Shown here piece by piece: positions 44,061 to 53,924 of a stretch of 64,000 bases of DNA. The stretch spans positions 1,008,413 through 1,072,412 of the forward strand of contig NZ_JACRVF010000001.1 in the NCBI RefSeq assembly GCF_014306105.1. The letters run 5' to 3'. This DNA comes from Pontibacter cellulosilyticus. Its GTDB lineage: Bacteria > Bacteroidota > Bacteroidia > Cytophagales > Hymenobacteraceae. Both the position numbers and the translations under genes were made by a program. Within the stretch, counting starts at the first letter, position 1; each line of letters starts with the position of its first letter. The notes under the pieces were generated by a model, which did no database searches, had not been told where the DNA came from, and worked only from the letters and a program-made list of their open reading frames with translations.

Positions 44061-45551
44061 ATGGGCCATGTGCACTACATCTCCAGCGAGTACTTAAGCC
44101 TGGAGACGATTGAGACCATTATCAACGAAAAGTATACGTTAGCGCTATCTGAAGATGCCGAGCAGCGGATTACAAACTGCTATAATTACCTGCACCAGAA
44201 GATAAAAGACGCTGATCGCAGCATTTACGGCATCAATACGGGGTTTGGGTCTTTGTACAGCAAAAAGATCTCCCCTGCCGACCTGGAACAACTGCAACGT
44301 AACCTGATGATGTCTCATGCTTGTGGCACAGGACCTGAGGTACCGGCTGGCGTGGTAAAGCTGATGCTGCTATTGAAAATTCAATCGCTGGCATATGGCC
44401 ACAGTGGTGTGCAGTTACAAACGGTAAAACGTCTGATAGATTTTTACAACCGCGACATCTACCCGGTGGTGTTCCAGCAGGGTTCATTGGGTGCCAGCGG
44501 CGACCTTGCTCCCCTGGCGCATCTTTGTCTGCCCATGATAGGAATGGGTGAAGTACACTTTCAAGGATATAAACTAGCGAGTGAGCATGTGCTGGAGATG
44601 TTTAGCTGGGAGCCGATTGCTTTAAAGGCAAAGGAAGGACTTGCTTTGCTAAACGGCACCCAGTTTATGGCTGCCTACGGTGTGTATGTGCTTCTGATGG
44701 CGAAGCGCCTCTCACAGCAGGCTGACATGGTGGGAGCTTTATCTCTTGATGCTTTTGATGGAAGAATAGAACCTTTTAACGAACTCATTCACCGCATTAG
44801 GCCGCACAAAGGCCAGCTAGAGACGGCAGCTAACTTTAGAGAATTGTTAAATGGAAGTGAGCTGATTATAAGGGAAAAGCAGCATGTACAGGACCCTTAC
44901 TCGTTCCGTTGCATTCCGCAGGTGCATGGGGCATCTAAAGACGCCATCGCCTATGCCGAGCAGGTATTTTTAACAGAAATAAACTCAGTTACTGATAACC
45001 CAAACATTTTCCCGGAGGAAGACGAGATCATCTCTGGTGGCAATTTTCACGGGCAGCCATTGGCACTTGCGATGGATTTTATGGCCATTGCGCTGGCAGA
45101 ACTAGGCAGTATATCAGAGCGTCGTACATACCAGTTAATTTCCGGACAAAGAGGGCTTCCTGCATTTTTGGTAGCCGAACCAGGCTTAAATTCAGGCTTT
45201 ATGATAAGCCAATATACAGCCGCATCCATCGTAAGCCAGAGCAAGCAGCTTTGCACACCAGCCTCCATCGACTCTATTCCCTCGTCGCATAACCAGGAAG
45301 ACCACGTAAGTATGGGAGCCAACGCCGCCACAAAGCTATACCAGGTAGTGCACAACCTGGAGCGCGTGCTGGCTATCGAACTGTTAAATGCCGCACAGGC
45401 CATTGAGTTTAGAAAGCCTGAAAAAACGTCTCCTGTGCTGGAGAAGTTGGTAGAGGATTATCGTATTTCGGTTCCGTTTGTTTCTACAGACAGAATACTG
45501 CACAACGACATTATCAAGAGCATCGATTTTTTGCGCAGGCAAAAGGCATAG
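44061..45551 (+). CDS. hutH: Histidine ammonia-lyase
   Basis: A 496-residue MIO enzyme that removes ammonia from histidine to give urocanate. The MIO-forming triad A145-S146-G147 lies in LGASGDLAPLAH, and other site residues match histidine lyase: YGINTGFG, SHACGTG, LLNGTQ, FRCIPQVHG and NQEDHVSMG. The glutamate in NQEDHV, typical of histidine lyases and different from the aspartate-containing NQD of tyrosine and phenylalanine lyases, supports histidine. No other hut genes are in the window. It is followed by its own terminator. Confidence 0.85.
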   Translation: MGHVHYISSEYLSLETIETIINEKYTLALSEDAEQRITNCYNYLHQKIKDADRSIYGINTGFGSLYSKKISPADLEQLQRNLMMSHACGTGPEVPAGVVKLMLLLKIQSLAYGHSGVQLQTVKRLIDFYNRDIYPVVFQQGSLGASGDLAPLAHLCLPMIGMGEVHFQGYKLASEHVLEMFSWEPIALKAKEGLALLNGTQFMAAYGVYVLLMAKRLSQQADMVGALSLDAFDGRIEPFNELIHRIRPHKGQLETAANFRELLNGSELIIREKQHVQDPYSFRCIPQVHGASKDAIAYAEQVFLTEINSVTDNPNIFPEEDEIISGGNFHGQPLALAMDFMAIALAELGSISERRTYQLISGQRGLPAFLVAEPGLNSGFMISQYTAASIVSQSKQLCTPASIDSIPSSHNQEDHVSMGANAATKLYQVVHNLERVLAIELLNAAQAIEFRKPEKTSPVLEKLVEDYRISVPFVSTDRILHNDIIKSIDFLRRQKA

Positions 45552-45577
45552 ATTTAAAGTATAAAACATACATCCGG

Positions 45578-45616
45578 AAGACCTTGTTTGAAGTATAGCT
45601 TTAGCAAGGTCTTTTT
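45578..45616 (+). terminator. Terminator of hisS-hutH
   Basis: AAGACCTTG (45578-45586) and CAAGGTCTT (45605-45613) form a perfect 9-bp stem with an 18-base loop containing a TATAGC sequence, followed by TTTT. Confidence 0.7.
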
Positions 45617-45687
45617 AACTTAAATACAATAAATTGTACCTGTTGTGCTTTATTTAAGTAAATTCGATTAAGCTTATCTATAAAACA

Positions 45688-47604
45688 TTGCTCAGAATTA
45701 TACTGCACATAGCACTAGTCCTGTTGGCGCTTTCATCTTTTGCTCAAAGCAATAAGTGCTTTAAAGCCTATAACTCTTCCGGAGTAGAAATAACTACATT
45801 TTGTGTAAACCAGGAGGTGACGTTTCAGGATTGTGGCAATGTAGTACCGGATGACAAAGAATATTATGTATTTGATTACAAATCTGGCACTCAGATTCCA
45901 TCAAATCCATCTCTAAATAAAAAGCACACTTACACAACTCCCGGCAAGTATAGAGTACTACAGATAGCCAACTATGGCGGCGCCACCCTTACCGATACCG
46001 TTTCGAGGGTGTTTGAAGTAAAAGCCGCACCTGCTCCCACTTTTACAGTTACAGCCTGTGCTAATAACAGTGTACAAATAAACATCACCGACAACAACTA
46101 TGACAGTTATTCTATAGATTATGGAGGCGGTGGTGCTCCAGTGCAGGCACAGAAAGGACAAAACCCGATTTATACTTATGTTACAAATGGCACCTATACC
46201 ATTACCTTAATCGGGACTTACACTGGTGCATCCTGTAATGGCAGTGCCTTTAAGCAGGTGACAACACTGCCAGATGCAAAGACACCAACCCTGCGCGCTC
46301 TCACGGTAAAGCAGCAAAGCACTTCCGGAGAGATACAGTTTGATATCCAGGACTTGCAGCCGGGGTTTATGTACATCATTGAACGCTGGCAAGACCCACG
46401 GATAAACTTCCAGAAGATCGATACAATTAAAAATATTACCCAGAACAGCATTACCCACACGATACGCAATGTAAATACAACCGAAGGCGTATGGTACTTG
46501 GTACGGATAGCAGATCAGTGTGGCAGCGTTATCCCCAACAGCAACTCCAGAATCATCAGCTCTATAGCCCTGGAGGCTAAATCGGGAAACGAGCAGGCTA
46601 TACTTACCTGGAAAAGTATGCCAAGTGCCGATCAATATGAGATATACCGCAATAACACCCTCATCACCACTGTAGATAACAGCACCTTAACTTATACTGA
46701 TCCGAGCCTAAGTTGCGGGCAAACCTATGCATATTTTGTTAAGGGGATCTCAGCTGGCGGCGGCACCTCTACGTCTGCAGCTCAAAGTGTACAGGTTACA
46801 TCTACGGCTACTCCGGCTGCACCATACTTACTGGCCTCATTTAACTTAAATAATCAGGTAGAGCTAAGTATAAATCTGCCACAGGGTAAAGTAGCCCAGA
46901 AAATCGAGATACAGAAAAGTAAAAACGGGGCAGCCTTTCTAAACCTGGCAAGTACATCACAGACAGCCTATACCGATGCCCTGGCTAAGCCGGAGCCTGT
47001 TTGCTACCGTGCATCGTTTACCGACCCCTGCAACAATACTTCTCCGATAGGCAATACAGCATGCCCCGTAATATTGAAGGCCGAGCAGCAAGAAGATGGC
47101 TCAGTTCAACTTAACTGGACTCCCTATACAGGTTTCCCGGGCGGAGTGCAACAGTATACTGTAGAACTGCTGGATGCAAACGGCAATGTGATCAACTCCT
47201 TTGCTGCCGCTGGCACCAGTTACACCGACAGGGCTCTAAGCAATGAGGTGCAGATTTTACGTTACCGCATCAAAGCCACATCAACAGGCAGAGAGGTATC
47301 TTATTCAAATACAGAACAGATTGAGCAGGACCTGAAACTGTTTATTCCGAGTGCCTTTACACCCAACGGCGATGGACTAAACGATGTGCTCGAAATAAAA
47401 GGAAAATTTATCGACAGCTATACTTTAAAGGTCTATAACAGCCTGGGTAGTGTGGTTTTTCAGTCGACAGGGGCGGCCACAAACTGGGATGGCACATACC
47501 AGGGAAAGCCTTTGCCAGTAGGTGCTTACGCTTACGAAATTACAGTGAAAACAGAATTTGGCACAACCAAACGCAGAACTGGTACCATTACCTTGTTGCG
47601 CTGA
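45688..47604 (+). CDS. Secreted protein with PKD-like and FN3-like domains and type B T9SS sorting domain
   Basis: A 638-residue protein starting at TTG 45688 with a signal peptide (about 1-19, ending LSSFAQS). A PKD-like domain (YTTPGKYRVLQI, about residues 85-100) and several fibronectin III-like modules (for example EQAILTWKSMPSADQYEIYR) follow. The C-terminus, FIPSAFTPNGDGLNDVLEI plus the GSVVFQS and WDGTYQGKPLPVGAYAYEI repeats, is the gliding-motility-associated C-terminal (type B) sorting domain of the type IX secretion system. It is therefore probably exported to the surface; the ligand is unknown. Confidence 0.85.
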   Translation: MLRIILHIALVLLALSSFAQSNKCFKAYNSSGVEITTFCVNQEVTFQDCGNVVPDDKEYYVFDYKSGTQIPSNPSLNKKHTYTTPGKYRVLQIANYGGATLTDTVSRVFEVKAAPAPTFTVTACANNSVQINITDNNYDSYSIDYGGGGAPVQAQKGQNPIYTYVTNGTYTITLIGTYTGASCNGSAFKQVTTLPDAKTPTLRALTVKQQSTSGEIQFDIQDLQPGFMYIIERWQDPRINFQKIDTIKNITQNSITHTIRNVNTTEGVWYLVRIADQCGSVIPNSNSRIISSIALEAKSGNEQAILTWKSMPSADQYEIYRNNTLITTVDNSTLTYTDPSLSCGQTYAYFVKGISAGGGTSTSAAQSVQVTSTATPAAPYLLASFNLNNQVELSINLPQGKVAQKIEIQKSKNGAAFLNLASTSQTAYTDALAKPEPVCYRASFTDPCNNTSPIGNTACPVILKAEQQEDGSVQLNWTPYTGFPGGVQQYTVELLDANGNVINSFAAAGTSYTDRALSNEVQILRYRIKATSTGREVSYSNTEQIEQDLKLFIPSAFTPNGDGLNDVLEIKGKFIDSYTLKVYNSLGSVVFQSTGAATNWDGTYQGKPLPVGAYAYEITVKTEFGTTKRRTGTITLLR

Positions 47605-47717
47605 TCCTGAATCTGCTTTTCTACTTTAAAGTTACACGGAAAGGTACTTCTTTAAGCCCCCTCCGTGCAAAGCCCCGCATCAACTTTGCTGCTTAACCAT
47701 CTAGTTAGTATGCCTGT

Positions 47718-49505
47718 TTACCTACTAAGAAACACTTTTAAACTTCTCTTTTCTGCTTCTGTGCTTAGCCGTACAATGTACAGGCCGTTTGGCAACTTTT
47801 CCCCATTAAGCGGAAAAACATAATCCCTGCCTGCTTCGGCATTACCTGCTGCCACAACGTTTACAATAGCACCCCTGGTATTAATAATATCTATTGTAAA
47901 ATAGGCGCTTTCCGCAAGATTTAAAGTAACGTTGGCTATATGCGTAAATGAGGTTGGATATACTGAGAATGACACCAAATCCTGAACTTCTTCCCTAATA
48001 AATGGTGCGATCATATGAGACGAGGCATTAGTGCTGCAATTAGTTCCTGTATTATACTTTACCGTTACATAGTCAAATCCTGTTTTGCTGCCTTGGCTTC
48101 GGCCAGTGAGGTATACATTAAACGGTCCTGAAACCGTACTTACAATAGCCAGAGCGTTGGCTTCATCATTCTGATTTGTAACGCCATGGTACCTTCCCTC
48201 CCACAGCACTACATTACTCCCATCGTTATACATCAGGGCAACATAATCTAATCCTGTGCCTATACCTGCGCTACGCCCCGAAACAAAGATTCTATCGCCT
48301 TTAACAGAAATAGAGGTCGCCTCATCATAACTGTTCCCCGGACCATTATACTTCCATATAGTACTATGTGGCAACCCTTTAACAGGGTCAACAACTTGCG
48401 TCATGTCATCGGTATACTTTAAGGTTACAATATCCATGTTCAGCGTTTGCTCATCGCTACGGCCTGTTACATAAACATGATTATCGGCTGCTGCAATAGC
48501 CAAAGCAGCATCTCTTGCATTTGCTGTACCATTGTATCTGGCAAACCAAGTTGGGTTATTTATACCGTTACCGCTTGTATTGTAGCTAAGTGTAAGGTAG
48601 TCCATACCTGTGTCAGACTTAACACTTTGGCTGCGCCCTGTCACATATACTTTGTTGTTACTGGCTGCGATTGCCAAGGCCTCATCATCCCCGCCAACAG
48701 GCCCGTTGTACCGATGATACCAAACAGGTCCAGTAGTTTGTGAGCTTAACAAGTATTTCAAAGTAAGGTAATCCCAACCTGTGTTTATAGCGCTGCGCCC
48801 TGTCACATAAATTCCATAGTCACTTCCTTCAGGGACTACAACAAGTCCGGTTGCTTCATGTGATCCGGAATTATTACCAGAATACCTGTACGCCTTTAGA
48901 AGGGTTCCTTCATCATTATAAACAAGCGTGGTGTAGTCAAATTTCCAGTTAGATGATGATGACCCTGAATAAGAGCTTTTACCGGTTACAAATACTTTGC
49001 TTCCAACTACAGTTATAGCTACAGGTTCATCATAGCTGTTATTATGTGCTGTGTTAGTATACCTGGCCTCCCAAACCAATTTTAAGTTGACATCATATTT
49101 CAGCACCACAAAATCCATCCCGTTACTTGCAGTTTTCGATAACTTTGGCCCTGTGCTTCTTGCTGCCACATAAATATATCCTCCCACGGCTGTTAAAGCC
49201 ATGCCTCTGCCTTCGCCATGGCCTTTATAATGCACAGCAATGGGGTTCCCGCCACCAGACGGGTATTTCAATGTGGTAATAGGCCCTATTCCTTTTCCGG
49301 AAGCCTGACCGGTAACATACACGTTCTCGTTAGCATCTACAGCAATGGCAGTAGCAATATCATCAGTAGTTCCGGAAACAGGCGTATAGCGATCCGACCA
49401 GCATAGTAGTCCTTGTGAGAAAATTGCACCAGGGAAAAGAAGAATAATGAAAAGACTAAGTAACAGCCTAGTCTTCAAACACATGACTTTTATATTACTT
49501 TTCAT
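47718..49505 (-). CDS. SBBP-repeat beta-propeller protein with type A T9SS sorting domain
   Basis: A 595-residue secreted protein. After a signal peptide (about 8-31) it consists of nine or so repeats of about 50 residues of the SBBP type, each carrying a GNVYVTGQSSG-like strand and KYD or DYVTLKY, as in IYVTGRSAINTGWDYLTLKY and VYVTGRSDEQTLNMDIVTLKY. These fold into a beta-propeller. The C-terminal 75 residues, starting SVYPTSF, form a type A T9SS sorting domain with LPNGLYIVRLSTEAEKRSLKVF. It lacks the GC-rich cassette seen in the next two genes. Convergent to the type B cargo gene. Confidence 0.85.
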   Translation of the reverse strand: MKSNIKVMCLKTRLLLSLFIILLFPGAIFSQGLLCWSDRYTPVSGTTDDIATAIAVDANENVYVTGQASGKGIGPITTLKYPSGGGNPIAVHYKGHGEGRGMALTAVGGYIYVAARSTGPKLSKTASNGMDFVVLKYDVNLKLVWEARYTNTAHNNSYDEPVAITVVGSKVFVTGKSSYSGSSSSNWKFDYTTLVYNDEGTLLKAYRYSGNNSGSHEATGLVVVPEGSDYGIYVTGRSAINTGWDYLTLKYLLSSQTTGPVWYHRYNGPVGGDDEALAIAASNNKVYVTGRSQSVKSDTGMDYLTLSYNTSGNGINNPTWFARYNGTANARDAALAIAAADNHVYVTGRSDEQTLNMDIVTLKYTDDMTQVVDPVKGLPHSTIWKYNGPGNSYDEATSISVKGDRIFVSGRSAGIGTGLDYVALMYNDGSNVVLWEGRYHGVTNQNDEANALAIVSTVSGPFNVYLTGRSQGSKTGFDYVTVKYNTGTNCSTNASSHMIAPFIREEVQDLVSFSVYPTSFTHIANVTLNLAESAYFTIDIINTRGAIVNVVAAGNAEAGRDYVFPLNGEKLPNGLYIVRLSTEAEKRSLKVFLSR

Positions 49506-49932
49506 GATAAAGTATGCATGAAGTTATTTTCACTTTTCACATGCACGGCCAGGAATTGGCTCAATGAGGGGGAGAGGAAGCAAAAAGGTGAAAGTTATCA
49601 AAGTTTATATCAGCCCTAGTAGAAAAATTATACTACATTTCAACAGATGCTGGTATTATATTAATATACGCTGTAATTTAATTACGCTTTATATATAGAG
49701 TAATATTTCGTTAACTTATACTATCCTATGGTAAATCCAGCACATTTGACTGTATACAACCGGGAATATAAAATTATTTCAATTTCATATTTTCTAATAT
49801 ACTTAAGGAAATATGCACTAAAGCTACTATAAAAAATCTGGCTAACTTCGGTAAACCAGATATAAAACAAGGTGCCATAACAAGCATACAAAATACATGT
49901 TATGGCACCCTGTTTATCTTATAAGCCTATAC
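49506..49932. other. Non-coding gap between two T9SS cargo genes
   Basis: About 427 bases, AT-rich, with the promoter of the 47718-49505 gene on the minus strand and the terminator of the larger gene at 49871-49909. No coding frame or recognisable repeat was seen apart from several TATACT-type motifs. Confidence 0.5.
49871..49909 (-). terminator. Terminator of the first giant SBBP gene
   Basis: GGTGCCATAACA (49871-49882) and TGTTATGGCACC (49898-49909) form a perfect 12-bp stem with a 15-base loop, followed on the minus strand by TTGTTTTA. It lies 24 bases past the stop of the gene at 49933-53517. Confidence 0.8.
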
Positions 49933-52900
49933 TTATCGTTTCAGCAGCAGTTTTATACTTTGAGTGCCAGCGTTAGTCACAAGCCTTGCAATGTAGAGTC
50001 CCTCGTTGAGGCCCTGCCCGCTCAACTCATACTCGTAGGTGCTGCCCGCCTTTGCATTTCCAGATGCCAGTTGCCTTACCAGCCTGCCCCTGGTGTCGTA
50101 GACCTCCAAAGTATAGTTCTGGGCGTTTCCCAAGGAGAAGGAGACAGCGGTGCGCTCGGAGAAGGTGTTCGGGTAGGCCGTCAGCTGCGACCCGCCCTCA
50201 GCTGCCTGTGCTTTGCTGCCGGCTTTGGCCGCCATGCTTGCTTTTCCAGGCCTGTGGATGACGATGTTGCCCCGTTGGATGGTCGGTCCCTGATTCGAGA
50301 GATCCAGTATCTGACTAGAGCCGTTGTCGTAGACCACGCGGCTGTGGCGCTCCAGGTCCCAGACCTGGACCCGCAGCCTGTCGCCCGCGTCGTTTGCTCC
50401 CGGGCTGCCGGCGTCCGTCACCGAGAGGGTGAAGCCGTAGCGGCCCCGGCCGTCTATGGTGCCCTCGCCCCGGAAGGCGGCTTTATCTCCTGAAACCACC
50501 AGCCACTCCAGATCGGCGCTTCTTAGCCTGCCCAGCCCCTCCATGTCCAGTTGCACGCTGCCCTGGGGCTCGGTGGCGAATCTCCCGCTGTAGCGCGCGT
50601 TGAGGTTGAATCGGATGCCCTCGGTCTGGCCCGCCCCCGTCACAAAGCCCGCCTCGGGATCAAAGACAGGCATCCACTGCTCGTAGCCGGCGTTGGCGGG
50701 CTTGAGGCAGCTCTGGGAGAAGTCGAGACCGATTTGGTAGATGCCGGCCTGCTGGTAGGTGTGCTCGCCGGTGATGCGTGAGGTTCCAAGTGCGGTATAG
50801 GCTATGGAAGAGGTGCTGCCGTCGCCCCAGCTCCAGCTCACGCCGTGGTTAGCACCCAGGATGTAAGGCCGGAAGTCTGCGGTGGTACGCACCTGCCAGC
50901 CCACCCGCTTGGCCACCGGCGGCAAATATAGCCGCGCCTCTACTGGGATATTGCAAGGGTCTTCCTGCTGGCTATACTTGACAGTGAGATTATCCCAATG
51001 CGTTACAGGATCATCAATTACTCCAGCAACTATTACATTTAAGTCTTTATCTACAGTAATTCTTCTAAATTCTTGCGGAGTGACTAAACTCCAAACTTTC
51101 TGCCCATTTAATGCATTGTGTTTGTGTATTTCATTTCGATTTACAGCATTTGTGAAGTATAAGCCACCTTTTCCATCAACTGTAACATCAGTTATATATC
51201 CATCTGTCACAAAACTCCATTCCTGCTTACCGTTTTCAGAATCATAAGCAAAAATCTGCTCTGAAAAAGGATCGGTACCACGAGTATATACTCTACCCTC
51301 ACTGTCAGCGATAAGGTGCTTAATAGTCAAAGTACTATTCCCTTTGCTCTCAATGGCTTGGTACCAGAGTTGATTTCCGCTTGATGCATCATATTTTAGA
51401 AGGAATGGATTTACGCTTAGGTAGTTATTTGGATCTAAAGAGTTATATCCTACAATGTAAACTCCTCCTGTTTTATCAATTGCTAAGTGTGTTACAGCGT
51501 CATTTACAGTTTTGTCGAGGACGTTGCTCCAAATTACACTGCCATCTGTACCATTATACTTTATAGTAGTTATATCATAATTTGATGCCGTATTTGATGT
51601 AGAGCCTGTAACATATACATTCCCTCTCTCATCAACTGTAAAAGCTGCAAACCCATATAAGCTTGAGGACTGGTCATTAATTTTGCTCCAAAGTACGGAA
51701 CCGTTTTGACTGTCAAGTTTCACTAAATAGTCATTATAAACTATTGGAGAACCTTCACTATAAACACCAACAACATAGGCTCCACCTATATTATCAACTT
51801 TAATATCTTTAATGGTGAAACTTGTCTGCCCTATGTTACTCAAGTGCTCCCATAGCTTAGCGCCATCTGTACCGTTATACTTTATAGTGAAATGTCGCTG
51901 ACTGTTATCTAATAGCTTTCGCGTACCCGTTATAAACACATCACCTTTAGCATCTACAGCCATTCCAACTATTTCATTTCGTCTACCTGCCTCTAATACG
52001 TTTAACCACTCTGTTTCTCCTTCTGCAGAATATTTGATTACAAAGGCAGAAGCTATTTCACCAGATCTTGATGTACTGCTTCCAGCAACTATAACATTGC
52101 CTTCGGCATCTGTAAGAACATCAACAGGTGAATCATAAGCAGGATCTTCACCCGAGCCAACTATAGTCCATAAGTTAGCACCGTCTGAAAACCGATGTCT
52201 GGCAAGAAAGAGATTATCAAAGTCCTTATCCTTATTTGTGCTTACCCCTGCAATATAAGCACCACTGCCACTAACACTTAATTGAAGTAAATCAACTTGA
52301 GTTTTATCCGATGGTTTAGCATACTCCCATAATTGCTGCCCTGTAAGTATGTTATATTTTACTATTACATATTCTGCACCTGGAGTGAATCCTGCTGCAT
52401 ATAGTCCTCCTAATTTATCTGTTTCCAGTGTCATTAGCTTACCAGCAAATGGCACCAGCCACTGTACTTGTCCTCCACCACCACCATATCGCAATAAATA
52501 TGCATTTTCGCCTTGGTATCCTGCTGCAACTACACCACCACTACCATCACTAACTAAACGTTTAAGTACAATCAAGTTACTATCCAGCTTGGTATCTTGG
52601 CTCCACTGCATTGCTCCGTCGGAGGCACTATACTTTATCAAAAATGATTTAAGTATCTCTGCTGGTGCAGTGCTTGAAGCAACTGTTCCAGTAATATAAA
52701 CCTCATCCCCAGAAACAACTAACTCTCCTGAATATTCTTTACCTACTATTTCGGAGTCCTGTCTCCATAATACTTTTCCGTCTAAACCACTATACTTTAA
52801 AGTAACTATGTCTGATGAGCCAAAGTGTGATGCATTTTTTGTGCCTGTAGCATAGATATCCCCTACTTCGTCAATCGCAATATCTGTTACAATGTGTTCT

Positions 52901-53517
52901 GCATAAGACTCAAGTTGCCCGATAAAATTTTTATCCCAAAGCCAAGAGCCATCTGAGGCACTATATTTAATAATGTAGCTAAAACCTGGCCCAGAATTAA
53001 CTGCAAAACCAGATACCAGCACACCACCTATATTATCAACAAGTATTTGTTTTGGTGTATTGATCCTACCAACACTTTCCATTACGCTCCATAACAATGT
53101 ACCGTTAGTACCATCATATTTGTAAATGATCATACTTGGTGGACCGTAGTTTCCTTTTATAGCCAAGACATACACATCTCCTTTATTATCTGCAACTATG
53201 TCCTCAACACTGTATCCTTGAACTGCATCGGTAGCACTGTACTGCACTTTCCACAGTTCCCTACCTTCTGGTGAATACTTTACTAATGTAGCATTCATAC
53301 CAGACGAATTAATCAAGCTAGAACTAGCAATAAAAGAATTACCTGCATTATCTACAGCTAACTCAACTACGCTTATTTGACTTGGCATTTGCCCTCCATA
53401 TTGTCGGGACCACTCCTCTTCCACCCTCTGCGCATATATCAGATTTGTTGTCAGCAAAAAAAGAGATGTCAGAAGCAGCCACTTGAGACCGTTCCAAATT
53501 TGTAGACTTGTTTTCAT
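49933..53517 (-). CDS. Giant SBBP-repeat surface protein with GC-rich C-terminal cassette (paralogue 1)
   Basis: A 1194-residue secreted protein. It has a signal peptide (about 1-29, ending NLIYAQR), then some 14 to 16 SBBP/PQQ-like propeller repeats (YVTGSTSNTASNYDITTIKY type) to about residue 855. The final 340 residues are distinct: a PKD-like domain (SWSWGDGSTSSIAYT), a GFVTGAGQTEG module resembling the post-COAP-1-type domain with LEWLVVSGDKAAF and GRGRYGFTLSVTD, and a type A sorting domain (TAYPNTFSERTAVSFSL to GLYIARLV). The cassette is GC-rich and shares a 407-bp nearly identical stretch with the paralogue at 53925. Confidence 0.85.
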   Translation of the reverse strand: MKTSLQIWNGLKWLLLTSLFLLTTNLIYAQRVEEEWSRQYGGQMPSQISVVELAVDNAGNSFIASSSLINSSGMNATLVKYSPEGRELWKVQYSATDAVQGYSVEDIVADNKGDVYVLAIKGNYGPPSMIIYKYDGTNGTLLWSVMESVGRINTPKQILVDNIGGVLVSGFAVNSGPGFSYIIKYSASDGSWLWDKNFIGQLESYAEHIVTDIAIDEVGDIYATGTKNASHFGSSDIVTLKYSGLDGKVLWRQDSEIVGKEYSGELVVSGDEVYITGTVASSTAPAEILKSFLIKYSASDGAMQWSQDTKLDSNLIVLKRLVSDGSGGVVAAGYQGENAYLLRYGGGGGQVQWLVPFAGKLMTLETDKLGGLYAAGFTPGAEYVIVKYNILTGQQLWEYAKPSDKTQVDLLQLSVSGSGAYIAGVSTNKDKDFDNLFLARHRFSDGANLWTIVGSGEDPAYDSPVDVLTDAEGNVIVAGSSTSRSGEIASAFVIKYSAEGETEWLNVLEAGRRNEIVGMAVDAKGDVFITGTRKLLDNSQRHFTIKYNGTDGAKLWEHLSNIGQTSFTIKDIKVDNIGGAYVVGVYSEGSPIVYNDYLVKLDSQNGSVLWSKINDQSSSLYGFAAFTVDERGNVYVTGSTSNTASNYDITTIKYNGTDGSVIWSNVLDKTVNDAVTHLAIDKTGGVYIVGYNSLDPNNYLSVNPFLLKYDASSGNQLWYQAIESKGNSTLTIKHLIADSEGRVYTRGTDPFSEQIFAYDSENGKQEWSFVTDGYITDVTVDGKGGLYFTNAVNRNEIHKHNALNGQKVWSLVTPQEFRRITVDKDLNVIVAGVIDDPVTHWDNLTVKYSQQEDPCNIPVEARLYLPPVAKRVGWQVRTTADFRPYILGANHGVSWSWGDGSTSSIAYTALGTSRITGEHTYQQAGIYQIGLDFSQSCLKPANAGYEQWMPVFDPEAGFVTGAGQTEGIRFNLNARYSGRFATEPQGSVQLDMEGLGRLRSADLEWLVVSGDKAAFRGEGTIDGRGRYGFTLSVTDAGSPGANDAGDRLRVQVWDLERHSRVVYDNGSSQILDLSNQGPTIQRGNIVIHRPGKASMAAKAGSKAQAAEGGSQLTAYPNTFSERTAVSFSLGNAQNYTLEVYDTRGRLVRQLASGNAKAGSTYEYELSGQGLNEGLYIARLVTNAGTQSIKLLLKR

Positions 53518-53924
53518 TGATGTAGAAATTTAGGATGTACCGTGTAGCAGATAGTTACTGCCAGCATACTTAAAAAAATCAGCAGATACTTCAGGCATTG
53601 AAATACCATAGCGTAAGAAGCGCAGTAGCGGGGGTGAATGCCACAGCATAGCCTCAAGGGGATTCAAAACTTTGACAGGATTCTTATTTATACTGTGACG
53701 TAAGAAAATTGTACAGGTATTTTTTAGCCATTTAGTGTGATGATATAGAGAGCAGGTATAGCTATATAATTTATGAGCAAAACAGAAAAGTAAAACGGTT
53801 AAAGTAGCACTATGCTTTTGTTCTAACGCTTTGCTTTTTATCTGATTCTTATGTTACCCCTAAAAAGCATCTACAAAAGGAGAGGGTGGGAAGCCGCGAT
53901 TGCTCTCCACCCTCTATTTATTTT
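53518..53924. other. Non-coding gap between the two giant SBBP genes
   Basis: 407 bases, AT-rich, holding the promoter of the 49933-53517 gene on the minus strand and the terminator of its neighbour at 53881-53915. The TATACT-type motif occurs in it. No coding frame is credible. Confidence 0.5.
53881..53915 (-). terminator. Terminator of the second giant SBBP gene
   Basis: AGAGGGTGG (53881-53889) and CCACCCTCT (53907-53915) form a perfect 9-bp stem with a 17-base loop, followed on the minus strand by CCTTTTGT. It lies 10 bases past the stop. Confidence 0.65.

Noticed and set aside
44061..45551. hutH as a tyrosine or phenylalanine lyase of a pigment cluster
   Set aside because: The NQEDHV motif with glutamate fits histidine lyases; no aryl polyene or dialkylresorcinol genes are nearby.
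49897..50493. 198-residue plus-strand open frame, and similar frames near 54.2-55.1 kb
   Set aside because: They lie antisense to the GC-rich cassette of the giant propeller genes; high GC makes long chance frames, and both copies mirror the same sense sequence.
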